Below are positions 26,860 to 33,942 of a stretch of 64,000 nucleotides of DNA, piece after piece. Numbering within the stretch: the first letter of the stretch is position 1; each line of letters opens with the position of its first letter. This DNA is from Pseudogulbenkiania subflava DSM 22618. Lineage in GTDB: Bacteria; Pseudomonadota; Gammaproteobacteria; Burkholderiales; Chromobacteriaceae. The position numbers were made by a program, and so were the translations under genes. The notes beneath the pieces are model-generated. The model saw only the letters and a program-made list of their open reading frames with translations. It was not told where the DNA came from and did not search any database. The stretch covers positions 62,001 through 126,000 of the forward strand of contig NZ_FXAG01000010.1 in NCBI RefSeq assembly GCF_900177275.1. Reading direction: 5' to 3'.

Positions 26860-27477
26860 TTACTCCCTGAATTCGCCAGGTTGATAAGAGAGCATTTCCG
26901 TTTTGTACCAATTATATATACTGCTTTTATTGGTATGGTCGGTGTGTTCGCTCTTGATTATATGGCTAATTTCCGGAGCGTACCATATGACCTCTTTCAG
27001 CGGTCCGGATGCGCTGCTGTTTGCATTATGCCACTGCCCCTTTGTCAGGATCCTATAAGAGTCGTAGGAGCCTGCCGGTGCTGTAATTTTCTCCGCTCCT
27101 TCAACTGAGACATGCATTTGAACACTTGCTAATGGGTCCCGGAACGAGAAGTCATGGTGCTCCCCTATAGTAAGTGGCCATTTGAATACCTCGTAAACAT
27201 TGATTGTTCCCATCGATTTGTCGATTATAAAATCATTTAGGCTAGAATTTTTTATAACAAAAAATTCTCCTTTGCTACATGTTCCGTGGTATACATAATT
27301 GCCTCCGTTCATGCCGGAAAATGTTAGCGTACTGTGCTCCCTTTCTATGCCGTTATATCCATCAAGCGTATGCATTTCAAAACGTGTTCCTGGTTATATA
27401 ACTGGAGGATTGACGGGTTCAGTCATTGCCCCAGCTGAAAGCAATAAAACAATTGCACAAGCTCTGACTTTATACAC
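26860..27477 (-). pseudogene. Secreted hypothetical protein interrupted by an in-frame stop
   Basis: A signal-peptide-like N-terminus starts at GTG 27477 (YKVRACAIVLLLSAGAMTE), meets TAA at 27394-27396, and the same frame continues with PGTRFE and then 171 more residues (from ATG 27375) to 26860. The downstream part, rich in polar residues with one Cys (HGTCSKGEFF), has no signal peptide of its own. The simplest reading is a secreted protein gene broken by one nonsense change. Alternatively translation restarts at 27375 (weak ribosome-binding site). The family is unknown. Confidence 0.6.
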
Positions 27478-27540
27478 TTTTGACTCACTTTTGGAGTGAG
27501 AGTGGACTGCGGGAGCACCAACCATGCCTACATGCACACC

Positions 27541-27655
27541 GTTTTCCAGTGGTGGCTTGATGACTTCAAATTGTTCTCGGCTAATGTCGCTTGGGTAGCT
27601 TTTTCTCACCCCCAGTGTTTCTCACATTACAACAGAGACTTTGAACAGCTCGGAG
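27541..27655 (-). mobile_element. IS5-family transposase remnant (N-terminal fragment)
   Basis: On the minus strand GTG 27609 opens with RKSYPSDISREQFEVIKP, the characteristic N-terminus of IS5-family (IS427/IS1031-like) transposases, but the match ends after about 22 residues. Upstream, CTGTTCAAAGTCTCTG (about 27632-27650) resembles an IS end. The rest of the transposase is missing. It abuts the stop codon of the ClpP-like gene and the broken secreted gene, marking the islet boundary. Confidence 0.65.
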
Positions 27656-27659
27656 AACC

Positions 27660-28319
27660 TCAGCTGGCCGCCTCGCTATCGGGCGGCGCCAGCGTGTCCT
27701 TGCGGGCTCGGCGCGGTGCAGCCGGCTTGGCCGGTGCGCGCTGCAGGCGGCTCAGGCGCCGCCGGATCTCGTCCGAGTCCATCCAGACATCCGCCCCTTT
27801 GAGCACCTTGTCGACCTCCGCCGTGCTGAGGAAGGGCTGGCAGATGCGCTGCATCACCTTCTCGAACCAGCTGCTCACCGCCTGGATCTGTGCCTGCTGC
27901 TCGGTTCCCCGGCCGGCGAAGGTTCCCGAGTAGATGTGGAACATCAGCTGGCAGTTGTCCTGCACTTCCAGTTCGTCTCCGGCCAGGAAAATCAGCGCGC
28001 CCATCGAGTAGGCGCGCGCCTCGAGCACGGTGATGACGTGGGCGCAGGAGGACTGCATGTTGTTGATGATCTGCATGCCGGTGTCGAAGTCGCCGCCGAT
28101 GGTGTTGAGGTGCAGGTAGATGATGTCGGTCTCGCTGGCGCTGCGCAGCGTGTAGAACAGATTGGTGTAGAAGTGCGAGGCCTGGATTTCGCCGCACAGG
28201 TAGAAGGAAATCTCGCTCAGCTGCGAGCGTATTTCGTAGCGTGACAGTCCCTGGAACACCGGGGACTCGGGCAGATCCTCGCCTGGCTCGCCCTGGGTGC
28301 TGATGGTCGGTTTGGTCAT
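27660..28319 (-). CDS. ClpP/SDH-class serine protease-like protein
   Basis: 219 residues of the ClpP/crotonase protease fold: IYLHLNTIGGDFDTGMQIINNMQ in place of the usual SPGGSV loop, the nucleophile segment ARAYSMGALIFLAGD, and the catalytic-His segment CQLMFHIYSG. A basic C-terminal tail (KPAAPRRARK) is unusual. It is not the housekeeping ClpP (no propeptide, no clpX neighbour) and resembles stand-alone or phage-associated members. ATG 28319 with GGAGG upstream is chosen over in-frame 28433, which adds an Arg-rich stretch without family support. Confidence 0.8.
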   Translation of the reverse strand: MTKPTISTQGEPGEDLPESPVFQGLSRYEIRSQLSEISFYLCGEIQASHFYTNLFYTLRSASETDIIYLHLNTIGGDFDTGMQIINNMQSSCAHVITVLEARAYSMGALIFLAGDELEVQDNCQLMFHIYSGTFAGRGTEQQAQIQAVSSWFEKVMQRICQPFLSTAEVDKVLKGADVWMDSDEIRRRLSRLQRAPAKPAAPRRARKDTLAPPDSEAAS

Positions 28320-28354
28320 GGAGCCTCCACGGTGCTGGCCATGATTCCATCTTA

Positions 28355-28387
28355 GAGCCCATTTCCGCAGGCGACCACGCCTTCGCG
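28355..28387. repeat. Solo terminus of the palindromic element
   Basis: GAGCCCATTTCCGCAGGCG followed by CCACGCCTTCGCG matches the left end of copies A and B (GAGCCTATTTCATCAGGCGG, then CTGCGCCTTCGCA). No matching right end is seen, so this looks like a decayed remnant. Confidence 0.5.
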
Positions 28388-28537
28388 CCGGGCGTGCCGT
28401 CTTCCTTTCCCCTTTTTCTTCCCTGGCCGCCAAGGCTCGCCGCGTCCCTTGTTACGGAAGTTCTTCCCTGGTCGCTGTGATGTACTTGTTGCGTGCCTTG
28501 TCCCTCCTTGCCGCGGCCATTCCGTTAGCGGTTGCGT

Positions 28538-28552
28538 AGTAGTTTTACTACA
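28538..28552. promoter_or_regulatory. HexR-like operator, imperfect
   Basis: AGTAGT-TTT-ACTACA: one mismatch from TGTAGT-N3-ACTACA. It lies in the 480-bp gap between the ClpP-like gene and pyk, about 260 bp upstream of pyk. The assignment to HexR is by resemblance to the TGTA-T/A-rich-TACA sites known for that RpiR-family regulator; no hexR gene is in the window. Confidence 0.5.
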
Positions 28553-28749
28553 AATATACTCGATTGGAGTCGTGTTCATTCCCTTTCGCGGCTGGGCATG
28601 TCGGCAAGGCCGATTTGGCGTGCCGAGACGGTGCTGTCGTGGCCGATTGTTTTGCCTTAATGGATTGTTGTTGAAGGATTTGTTGGGATTTTTGGTACGG
28701 ATGTCAGCCGTGTGGAGCCAGGCCGGGTGATGTCCGTTGACAGTTAATG

Positions 28750-28763
28750 TGAAATCGATTTCA
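28750..28763. promoter_or_regulatory. FruR/Cra-like operator upstream of pyk
   Basis: Perfect palindrome TGAAATCGATTTCA. Near-copies occur in the fru operon/LacI-type gene intergenic region (48246-48259 and 48391-48404). LacI-family fructose regulators bind TGAA...TTCA palindromes, so this is a likely site for the regulator encoded at 48412-49425. Confidence 0.65.
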
Positions 28764-28764
28764 A

Positions 28765-28779
28765 TGTAGTTCTACTACA
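28765..28779. promoter_or_regulatory. HexR-like operator next to the FruR-like site
   Basis: Perfect TGTAGT-TCT-ACTACA palindrome, one base after the FruR-like operator and 21 bp before the pyk ATG, so a bound protein would block initiation. It matches the imperfect sites at 28538-28552 and 42585-42599. Confidence 0.62.
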
Positions 28780-28800
28780 TAAGGACAAGGAGGAGTGAGT

Positions 28801-30231
28801 ATGGGTACATGCAGCGAACGCCAGAGCCGCGGCACCAAGATCATCGCCACGCTGGGCCCGGCCAGCAGCACCGTGGACACCATCGCCGCCCTGCACCAGG
28901 CCGGCGCCGACGTGTTCCGCCTCAACTTCAGCCACGGCGCCCACGAAGACCACGCCGCCCGGCTCGCCGCCATCCGCCAGGTGGAGCACCAGACCGGCCG
29001 CCCCATCGGCGTCCTGCTCGACCTGCAGGGCCCCAAGCTGCGCGTGTGGAGCTTCGCCGACGGCCAGGCCGAACTCGTCGCCGGCCAGGCCTTCCGCTTC
29101 GACCGCAACCCGGAACCGGGCAACCACGAGCGCGTCTGCCTGCCTCACCCCGAAATCTTTGCCGCCGTCACCCCCGGCGACCAGCTGCTGGTCGACGACG
29201 GCCGCCTGCGTTTCCGCGTCACAGCGGTAGCGCCCGACACCATCGACACCGAGGTGGTGGCCGGCGGCCTCATCTCCGACCGCAAGGGCGTCAACGTGCC
29301 GGACGCCGCGCTGGCGGTGTCGGCGCTGTCGATCAAGGACCGCCGTGACCTCGAGTTCGGCCTGGAACTGGGCGTGGACTGGGTGGCGCTGTCGTTCGTG
29401 CAGCGCCCCGAGGACGTGATGGAAGTGCGCGAGCTGATCGGCGGGCGCGCCAAGCTGATGGCCAAGATCGAGAAGCCGCTGGCGGTGCAGAACCTCGAGG
29501 CGATCATCGAGGTGGCCGACGCCATCATGGTGGCGCGCGGCGACCTCGGCGTGGAGCTGCCGCCGGAAGAGGTGCCGTCGATCCAGAAGCGCATCGTGCG
29601 GCTGTGCCGCGAGGCCGGCAAGCCGGTGGTGGTCGCCACCCAGATGCTGGAATCGATGATCAAGGCGCCGGCGCCGACCCGCGCCGAGGCCTCCGATGTC
29701 GCCACCGCGGTGTACGACGGCGTCGACGCCGTGATGCTGTCGGCGGAATCGGCTGCCGGCCACTACCCGGTCGAAGCGGTTTCGATGATGCAGCGCATCA
29801 TCCGCCACACCGAGGGCGACCCGCTGCAGCGCCAGCTGATGCAGGCGGTGACCACGCGCCACCAGGCCAACTCCACCGACGCCATCGGCGCGGCGATCCA
29901 CAGCGTGGCCGGGGTGCTGCCGGTGGGCGCCACCATCACCTACACCACCTCGGGCGCCACCGCCTTCCGCGTCGCGCACGAGCGCCCGGCCTCGCCGATC
30001 CTGAGCCTGACGCCGAACCGTACCGTGGCGCGCCAGCTGGCGCTGCTGTGGGGGGTGACCTCGTACGCCACCGAGGACGCCAAGAACGTCGAGGACATGG
30101 TGGAGAAGGCCAGCGACGCGGCCAAGAGCACCGGCTACTACCAGCCCGGCCGGCCGCTGATCGTGGTGGCCGGCATTCCGTTCGGCACGCCGGGTTCGAC
30201 CAATCTACTGCGCGTGGTCTGGCCCGACTGA
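28801..30231 (+). CDS. pyk: Pyruvate kinase
   Basis: 476 residues: TKIIATLGPASS at the start, FRLNFSHG, the ADP/substrate barrel with MAKIEKPLAVQNLEAII and the signature IMVARGDLGVELP, and an intact C-terminal regulatory domain ending GTPGSTNLLRVV. It converts PEP and ADP to pyruvate and ATP. GGAGG at about 28789 favours ATG 28801 over GTG 28795. Two operator-like palindromes lie immediately upstream, pointing to control by sugar regulators. Confidence 0.96.
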   Translation: MGTCSERQSRGTKIIATLGPASSTVDTIAALHQAGADVFRLNFSHGAHEDHAARLAAIRQVEHQTGRPIGVLLDLQGPKLRVWSFADGQAELVAGQAFRFDRNPEPGNHERVCLPHPEIFAAVTPGDQLLVDDGRLRFRVTAVAPDTIDTEVVAGGLISDRKGVNVPDAALAVSALSIKDRRDLEFGLELGVDWVALSFVQRPEDVMEVRELIGGRAKLMAKIEKPLAVQNLEAIIEVADAIMVARGDLGVELPPEEVPSIQKRIVRLCREAGKPVVVATQMLESMIKAPAPTRAEASDVATAVYDGVDAVMLSAESAAGHYPVEAVSMMQRIIRHTEGDPLQRQLMQAVTTRHQANSTDAIGAAIHSVAGVLPVGATITYTTSGATAFRVAHERPASPILSLTPNRTVARQLALLWGVTSYATEDAKNVEDMVEKASDAAKSTGYYQPGRPLIVVAGIPFGTPGSTNLLRVVWPD

Positions 30232-30250
30232 TGGCGAGGGCATCCCTCTG

Positions 30251-30330
30251 TTGCGCGCCCCGATCCCGGCTCTGTGATGCTCGCCGTACCACCTGTACGG
30301 CGGTGCTTCTCGAACCGGCCTGGGGGCGCT
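30251..30330. repeat. Second-family GTAC-core palindrome, copy 2
   Basis: Near-identical core to 10971-11050: TGTGATGCTCGCCGTACCAC then CTGTACGGCGGTGCTTCTCG, with arms GCGCCCCGATCCCGG and CCGGCCTGGGGGCGC. It lies between pyk and the GapN-like gene. The apical hairpin CCGTAC-CACCT-GTACGG has the same 5-nt loop length as family 1. Confidence 0.75.
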
Positions 30331-30406
30331 CACGACGAGGTCTTGCCCCCGCGCTGAGCCCAGAACTGCCCTATACAGTACGCACTGCACACAAAGGACA
30401 TAGAGA

Positions 30407-32035
30407 GTGAACACCATCGAACAACTGCAAGCCCTGTTCCCCGACGAAAACGCCGTACCGGCCGACTGCCAGATCCTCGCCCCGCTGCACCAGCGCACGC
30501 TGCTGGTGAACGGCCAACTCAAGATGTGGCACGGCGAGACGCGCGCCGTGCAGTCGCCGGTCTACACCCGCCAGGACAATGGCGAATTGGCGCGCGTCGA
30601 GCTCGGCAGCATCCCGGTCACCGGCAAGGACGAAGCCGACGAGGCGCTGGCCGCCGCCGTGGCCGCCTACGACAATGGCCGTGGCGCCTGGCCGACCATG
30701 TCGGTGGCCGAGCGCATCGGCTGCGTCGAGGAATTCACGCGCCAGATCCTCGCCAAGCGCCGCGAGATCGTGAACCTGATCATGTGGGAGATCGGCAAGA
30801 GCCTGCCCGACTCCGAGAAGGAATTCGACCGCACCATCGTCTATATCAAGGACACCATCGACGCCCTGAAGAAGCTCGACAACGACAACTCGCGCTTCCA
30901 GATCGTCGACGGCACCATCGGCCAGATTCGCCGCTCGCCGCTCGGCATCACGCTGTGCCTGGGGCCGTACAACTACCCGATGAACGAAACCTTCACCACG
31001 CTGATCCCGGCGCTGATCATGGGCAACGTGGTGCTGTTGAAGCCGCCGAAGTTCGGCACGCTGCTCTACTACCCGATGCTGGAAGCGTTCCGCAGTGCCT
31101 TCCCTGCCGGGGTGATCAACACCGTGTACGGCAAGGGCTCGGAGCTGGTGCCGCACCTGATGTCGAGTGGCAAGATCAACGTGCTGGCGCTGATCGGCTC
31201 CAGCCGCGTCGCCGACCAGCTGAAGAAGGCGCACCCGAAATCCAACCGCCTGCGCGCGGTGCTGGGGCTCGACGCCAAGAACGCCGCCATCATCCTGCCG
31301 GACGCCGACCTGGACTTGGCGGTGAAGGAATGCATCGCCGGCTCGCTGTCGTTCAACGGCCAGCGCTGCACCGCGATCAAGATGATCCTGGTGCACCAGT
31401 CCATCGCCGAGGCCTTCCTGCGTCGTTTCTCCGAGGCGGTGAACGCGCTCAAGGTGGGCATGCCGTGGGAGAAGGGCGTGATGGTGACGCCGCTGCCGGA
31501 CCAGGAAAAGTGTGCTTACCTGACCGAGTGCGTCGAAGACGCCAAGGCCAAGGGCGCGCGCGTGATCAACGAAGGCGGCGGCAGCGTGGCCGAGACGCTG
31601 TTCCACCCGGCGGTGGTGTTCCCGGTCAAGGAAGGCATGAAGCTGTACCGCGAGGAGCAGTTCGGCCCGGTGATCCCGGTGGCACCGTTCGAGGACATCG
31701 AGGACGCGCTGGACTACGTGATTAGCTCGGACTACGGCCAGCAGGTGAGCCTGTTCGGCAGCAACCCGCACCAGATCGCCGAGCTGGTCGATCCGCTGGT
31801 GAACCAGGTGTGCCGCGTCAACATCAACTGCCAGTGCCAGCGCGGTCCGGACGTGTTCCCGTTCGCGGGCCGCAAGGATTCGGCGGAGGGCACGCTGTCG
31901 GTGCACGATGCGCTGCGTGCCTTCTCGATCCGCTCGATGGTGGCGGCGAAAGAGACCGAGTCGAGCAAGAAGCTGCTGGATGCGATCGTGCTGTCGAATG
32001 AGAGTAATTTCATCAATACGCGCTTCATTCTCTAA
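30407..32035 (+). CDS. NADP-dependent glyceraldehyde-3-phosphate dehydrogenase-like ALDH (GapN-like)
   Basis: 542 residues of the aldehyde dehydrogenase superfamily: LGITLCLGPYNYPMNE cofactor region, IGSSRVADQL, and the catalytic Cys block SFNGQRCTAIK. It resembles the long bacterial GapN-like group annotated as non-phosphorylating, NADP-dependent glyceraldehyde-3-phosphate dehydrogenase. The general-base motif usually LELGGK reads LGLDAK, so Gly stands where the catalytic Glu normally sits. It is near pyk and pgi, fitting sugar catabolism. GAGAG precedes GTG 30407. A terminator follows the stop. Confidence 0.85.
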   Translation: MNTIEQLQALFPDENAVPADCQILAPLHQRTLLVNGQLKMWHGETRAVQSPVYTRQDNGELARVELGSIPVTGKDEADEALAAAVAAYDNGRGAWPTMSVAERIGCVEEFTRQILAKRREIVNLIMWEIGKSLPDSEKEFDRTIVYIKDTIDALKKLDNDNSRFQIVDGTIGQIRRSPLGITLCLGPYNYPMNETFTTLIPALIMGNVVLLKPPKFGTLLYYPMLEAFRSAFPAGVINTVYGKGSELVPHLMSSGKINVLALIGSSRVADQLKKAHPKSNRLRAVLGLDAKNAAIILPDADLDLAVKECIAGSLSFNGQRCTAIKMILVHQSIAEAFLRRFSEAVNALKVGMPWEKGVMVTPLPDQEKCAYLTECVEDAKAKGARVINEGGGSVAETLFHPAVVFPVKEGMKLYREEQFGPVIPVAPFEDIEDALDYVISSDYGQQVSLFGSNPHQIAELVDPLVNQVCRVNINCQCQRGPDVFPFAGRKDSAEGTLSVHDALRAFSIRSMVAAKETESSKKLLDAIVLSNESNFINTRFIL

Positions 32036-32049
32036 GCCGTATGAGACCA

Positions 32050-32087
32050 CCCTCCAGGTTGGCCGAAGCCCGCCTGGAGGGCCGTTT
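32050..32087 (+). terminator. Terminator whose loop carries GTTGGCCGAAG
   Basis: CCCTCCAGG (32050-32058) pairs with CCTGGAGGG (32073-32081), followed by CCGTTTT. The loop holds TTGGCCGAAG, so the recurrent 11-mer (32058-32068) starts at the last stem base. A second weak hairpin (AACCC-GGCG-GGGTT then TCTGTTTT) follows at about 32104-32124. Confidence 0.82.
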
Positions 32088-32124
32088 TCCACAACCCTGC
32101 CGAACCCGGCGGGGTTTCTGTTTT

Positions 32125-32291
32125 AGAACCTGTTCACGATCTGTCGCGAGCAGCCCTCAGCGGGGTGAAGAGCAGCGCAGGAAGCGGAATGTACTGGGGT
32201 ACATGAGGATTCCTGATTGCTCAGCGATAGATTCGCACGCAGTGCACATGAGCCCCGATCAGGGATGCGCAGCAAGATCGTGAACAGGTTC
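32125..32291. repeat. Intergenic palindromic element, copy D (inverted orientation)
   Basis: Bounded by AGAACCTGTTCACGATCT and AGATCGTGAACAGGTTCT-type inverted termini. The core runs on the opposite strand to the other copies: ATGTAC-TGGG-GTACAT, then GCTCAGCGAT. The GCNNATC hairpin module is missing. It lies between the GapN-like and Gfo/Idh/MocA genes. Confidence 0.87.
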
Positions 32292-32307
32292 TTACGAGGA
32301 CTAACCC

Positions 32308-33369
32308 ATGCCCCACCCCCTACGTGTCGGCCTGGTCGGCTACGGCAGCGCCGCCAAGACCTTTCACGCCCCGCTGATTAGCGCCACCCCCGGCCTCGAA
32401 CTGGTCGCCGTCGCCAGCCGTCGCCCGGATCAGGTGCGCGCCGAGCGTCCGTCGCTCGAGGTCGAGGCCACCCCCGAGGCCTTGTTCGCGCGCGCCGACA
32501 TCGACCTCGTCGTCATCCCGACCCCGAACGAGACCCACCATGCGCTGGCGCGCGCCGCGTTGCTGGCGGGCAAGCACGTGGTGGTGGACAAGCCGTTCAC
32601 CGTCACCGTGGCCGAGGCCCGCGAGCTGGAGGCGCTGGCGCGGGATGCCGGACGCGTGCTGTCGGTGTTCCACAACCGACGCTGGGACGCCGATTTCCTG
32701 ACGCTGCAGGCGCTGCTCGACGAGGGCCGGCTGGGCCGCGTGGTGCAGTTCGAGTCGCACTTCGACCGCTTCCGCCCCGAGGTGCCGCAGCGCTGGCGCG
32801 AGAGCGCGGCGAGCGCCGGTTCCGGACTGTGGTACGACCTGGGGCCGCACCTGGTGGACCAGGCGCTGCAGTTGTTCGGCCAACCTTTGGGCATCTCGCT
32901 GACGCGCACCACGCTGCGCGACGGCGCCGAGGTGGACGATTACTTCCATGCGCTGCTGCGCTACGAGCGGCTGCAGGTGATCCTGCACGCCAGCACGCTG
33001 ACCGCCGAGCCGGGGGCGCGTTTCGCCATGCACGGCACCGCCGCGAGCTACCTCAAGCACGGGCTGGACGAGCAGGAGGCCGCGCTCAAGGCCGGACTGT
33101 TTCCGCCCGACGCCGACTGGGGCCGCGACGAGCGCGACGGTATCCTCACGGAATGGCATGACGGTCAGCCCGGGCACGAGCGCGTGCCGACGCGGCGCGG
33201 CGATTACCCGGCCTACTATGCGGCGCTGCGCGACGCCATCCGGCACGGTGCGGCCAACCCGGTGCCGGCCGCCGACGCCATCGCCGTGATGCGCGTGATC
33301 GAGGCCGGCTGCCTGAGCGCCGCCGAGGGGAGGGAAGTGCCGTTCGCTGCCGAGGAGGTGGTCGCATGA
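32308..33369 (+). CDS. Gfo/Idh/MocA-family oxidoreductase
   Basis: 353 residues: N-terminal Rossmann domain GLVGYGSAAKTFHAPLI, VVIPTPNETHHALAR and the EKP-like VVVDKPFTVT with the conserved Lys, then the C-terminal alpha/beta domain with WYDLGPHLVDQAL containing the conserved His. These enzymes oxidise or reduce sugars and inositols with NAD(P); the substrate cannot be told. GAGGACTAACCC precedes the ATG. It is coupled to the next gene by a 4-bp overlap. Confidence 0.9.
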   Translation: MPHPLRVGLVGYGSAAKTFHAPLISATPGLELVAVASRRPDQVRAERPSLEVEATPEALFARADIDLVVIPTPNETHHALARAALLAGKHVVVDKPFTVTVAEARELEALARDAGRVLSVFHNRRWDADFLTLQALLDEGRLGRVVQFESHFDRFRPEVPQRWRESAASAGSGLWYDLGPHLVDQALQLFGQPLGISLTRTTLRDGAEVDDYFHALLRYERLQVILHASTLTAEPGARFAMHGTAASYLKHGLDEQEAALKAGLFPPDADWGRDERDGILTEWHDGQPGHERVPTRRGDYPAYYAALRDAIRHGAANPVPAADAIAVMRVIEAGCLSAAEGREVPFAAEEVVA

Positions 33370-33866
33370 GCCAGTTGGATGTCGAAGCCGATCTCGCCCG
33401 CATCGCGCGGCAGGAGGAGCGGCTGCAGTTCGACCATTTCGACGGTGCCACCGCCTGGGAGCTGGGCTGCCGCCTCAAGGCCGCCGCCGAGGCGCGTGGG
33501 GCGGCGCTGGCGATCGAGATTCGTCTTGCCGGTGAGACGGTGTTCTTCCTCGCGATGGAGGGAACGACGCCGCTCAATGCCGACTGGGCGCGGCGCAAGC
33601 GCAACCTGGTGGAGCTGATGCACAAGAGCTCCTACGCCGTGGGACTCGCGCTGCAGCGCGACGGCCAGACGCTAGAGAGCAAGCTCGGGCTCGCCACGCG
33701 CGACTACGCCGCGCACGGCGGCAGCTTTCCGCTGCGGCTGGCCGGCAGCGGCTGCATCGGCGCCGTCACCGTGTCCGGCCTGCCGCAGCGCGAGGATCAT
33801 GCGCTGATCGTCGCGGTGCTGGCGGATTACCTGGAGCTGCCGCTGGCCGAACTGGCGCTGGATTGA
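33366..33866 (+). CDS. UPF0303 / GlcG-HbpS-like (heme-degrading domain) protein
   Basis: 166 residues matching the UPF0303 family: ERLQFDHFDGATAWELG, AIEIRLAGETVFFLAMEGTTP, WARRKRNLVELMHKSS and GGSFPLRL...GCIGAVTVSGLPQ. The HbpS/GlcG-type fold has been linked to heme binding in some members; the role here is unknown. ATGA overlap with the upstream oxidoreductase implies a two-gene operon, ended by the terminator at 33898. Confidence 0.85.
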   Translation: MSQLDVEADLARIARQEERLQFDHFDGATAWELGCRLKAAAEARGAALAIEIRLAGETVFFLAMEGTTPLNADWARRKRNLVELMHKSSYAVGLALQRDGQTLESKLGLATRDYAAHGGSFPLRLAGSGCIGAVTVSGLPQREDHALIVAVLADYLELPLAELALD

Positions 33867-33897
33867 ACCCTCAAGGCCGCCCTACTACAGCCACAGC

Positions 33898-33926
33898 AAA
33901 AAGCCCGTCCTCGCGACGGGCTTTTT
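33898..33926. terminator. Bidirectional intrinsic terminator between converging genes
   Basis: AAAAAGCCCGTC, loop CTCGC, GACGGGCTTTTT. Symmetric A- and T-runs serve both the UPF0303 gene (+) and pgi (-). Confidence 0.92.
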
Positions 33927-33942
33927 GTGGGCTGACGGCGGC

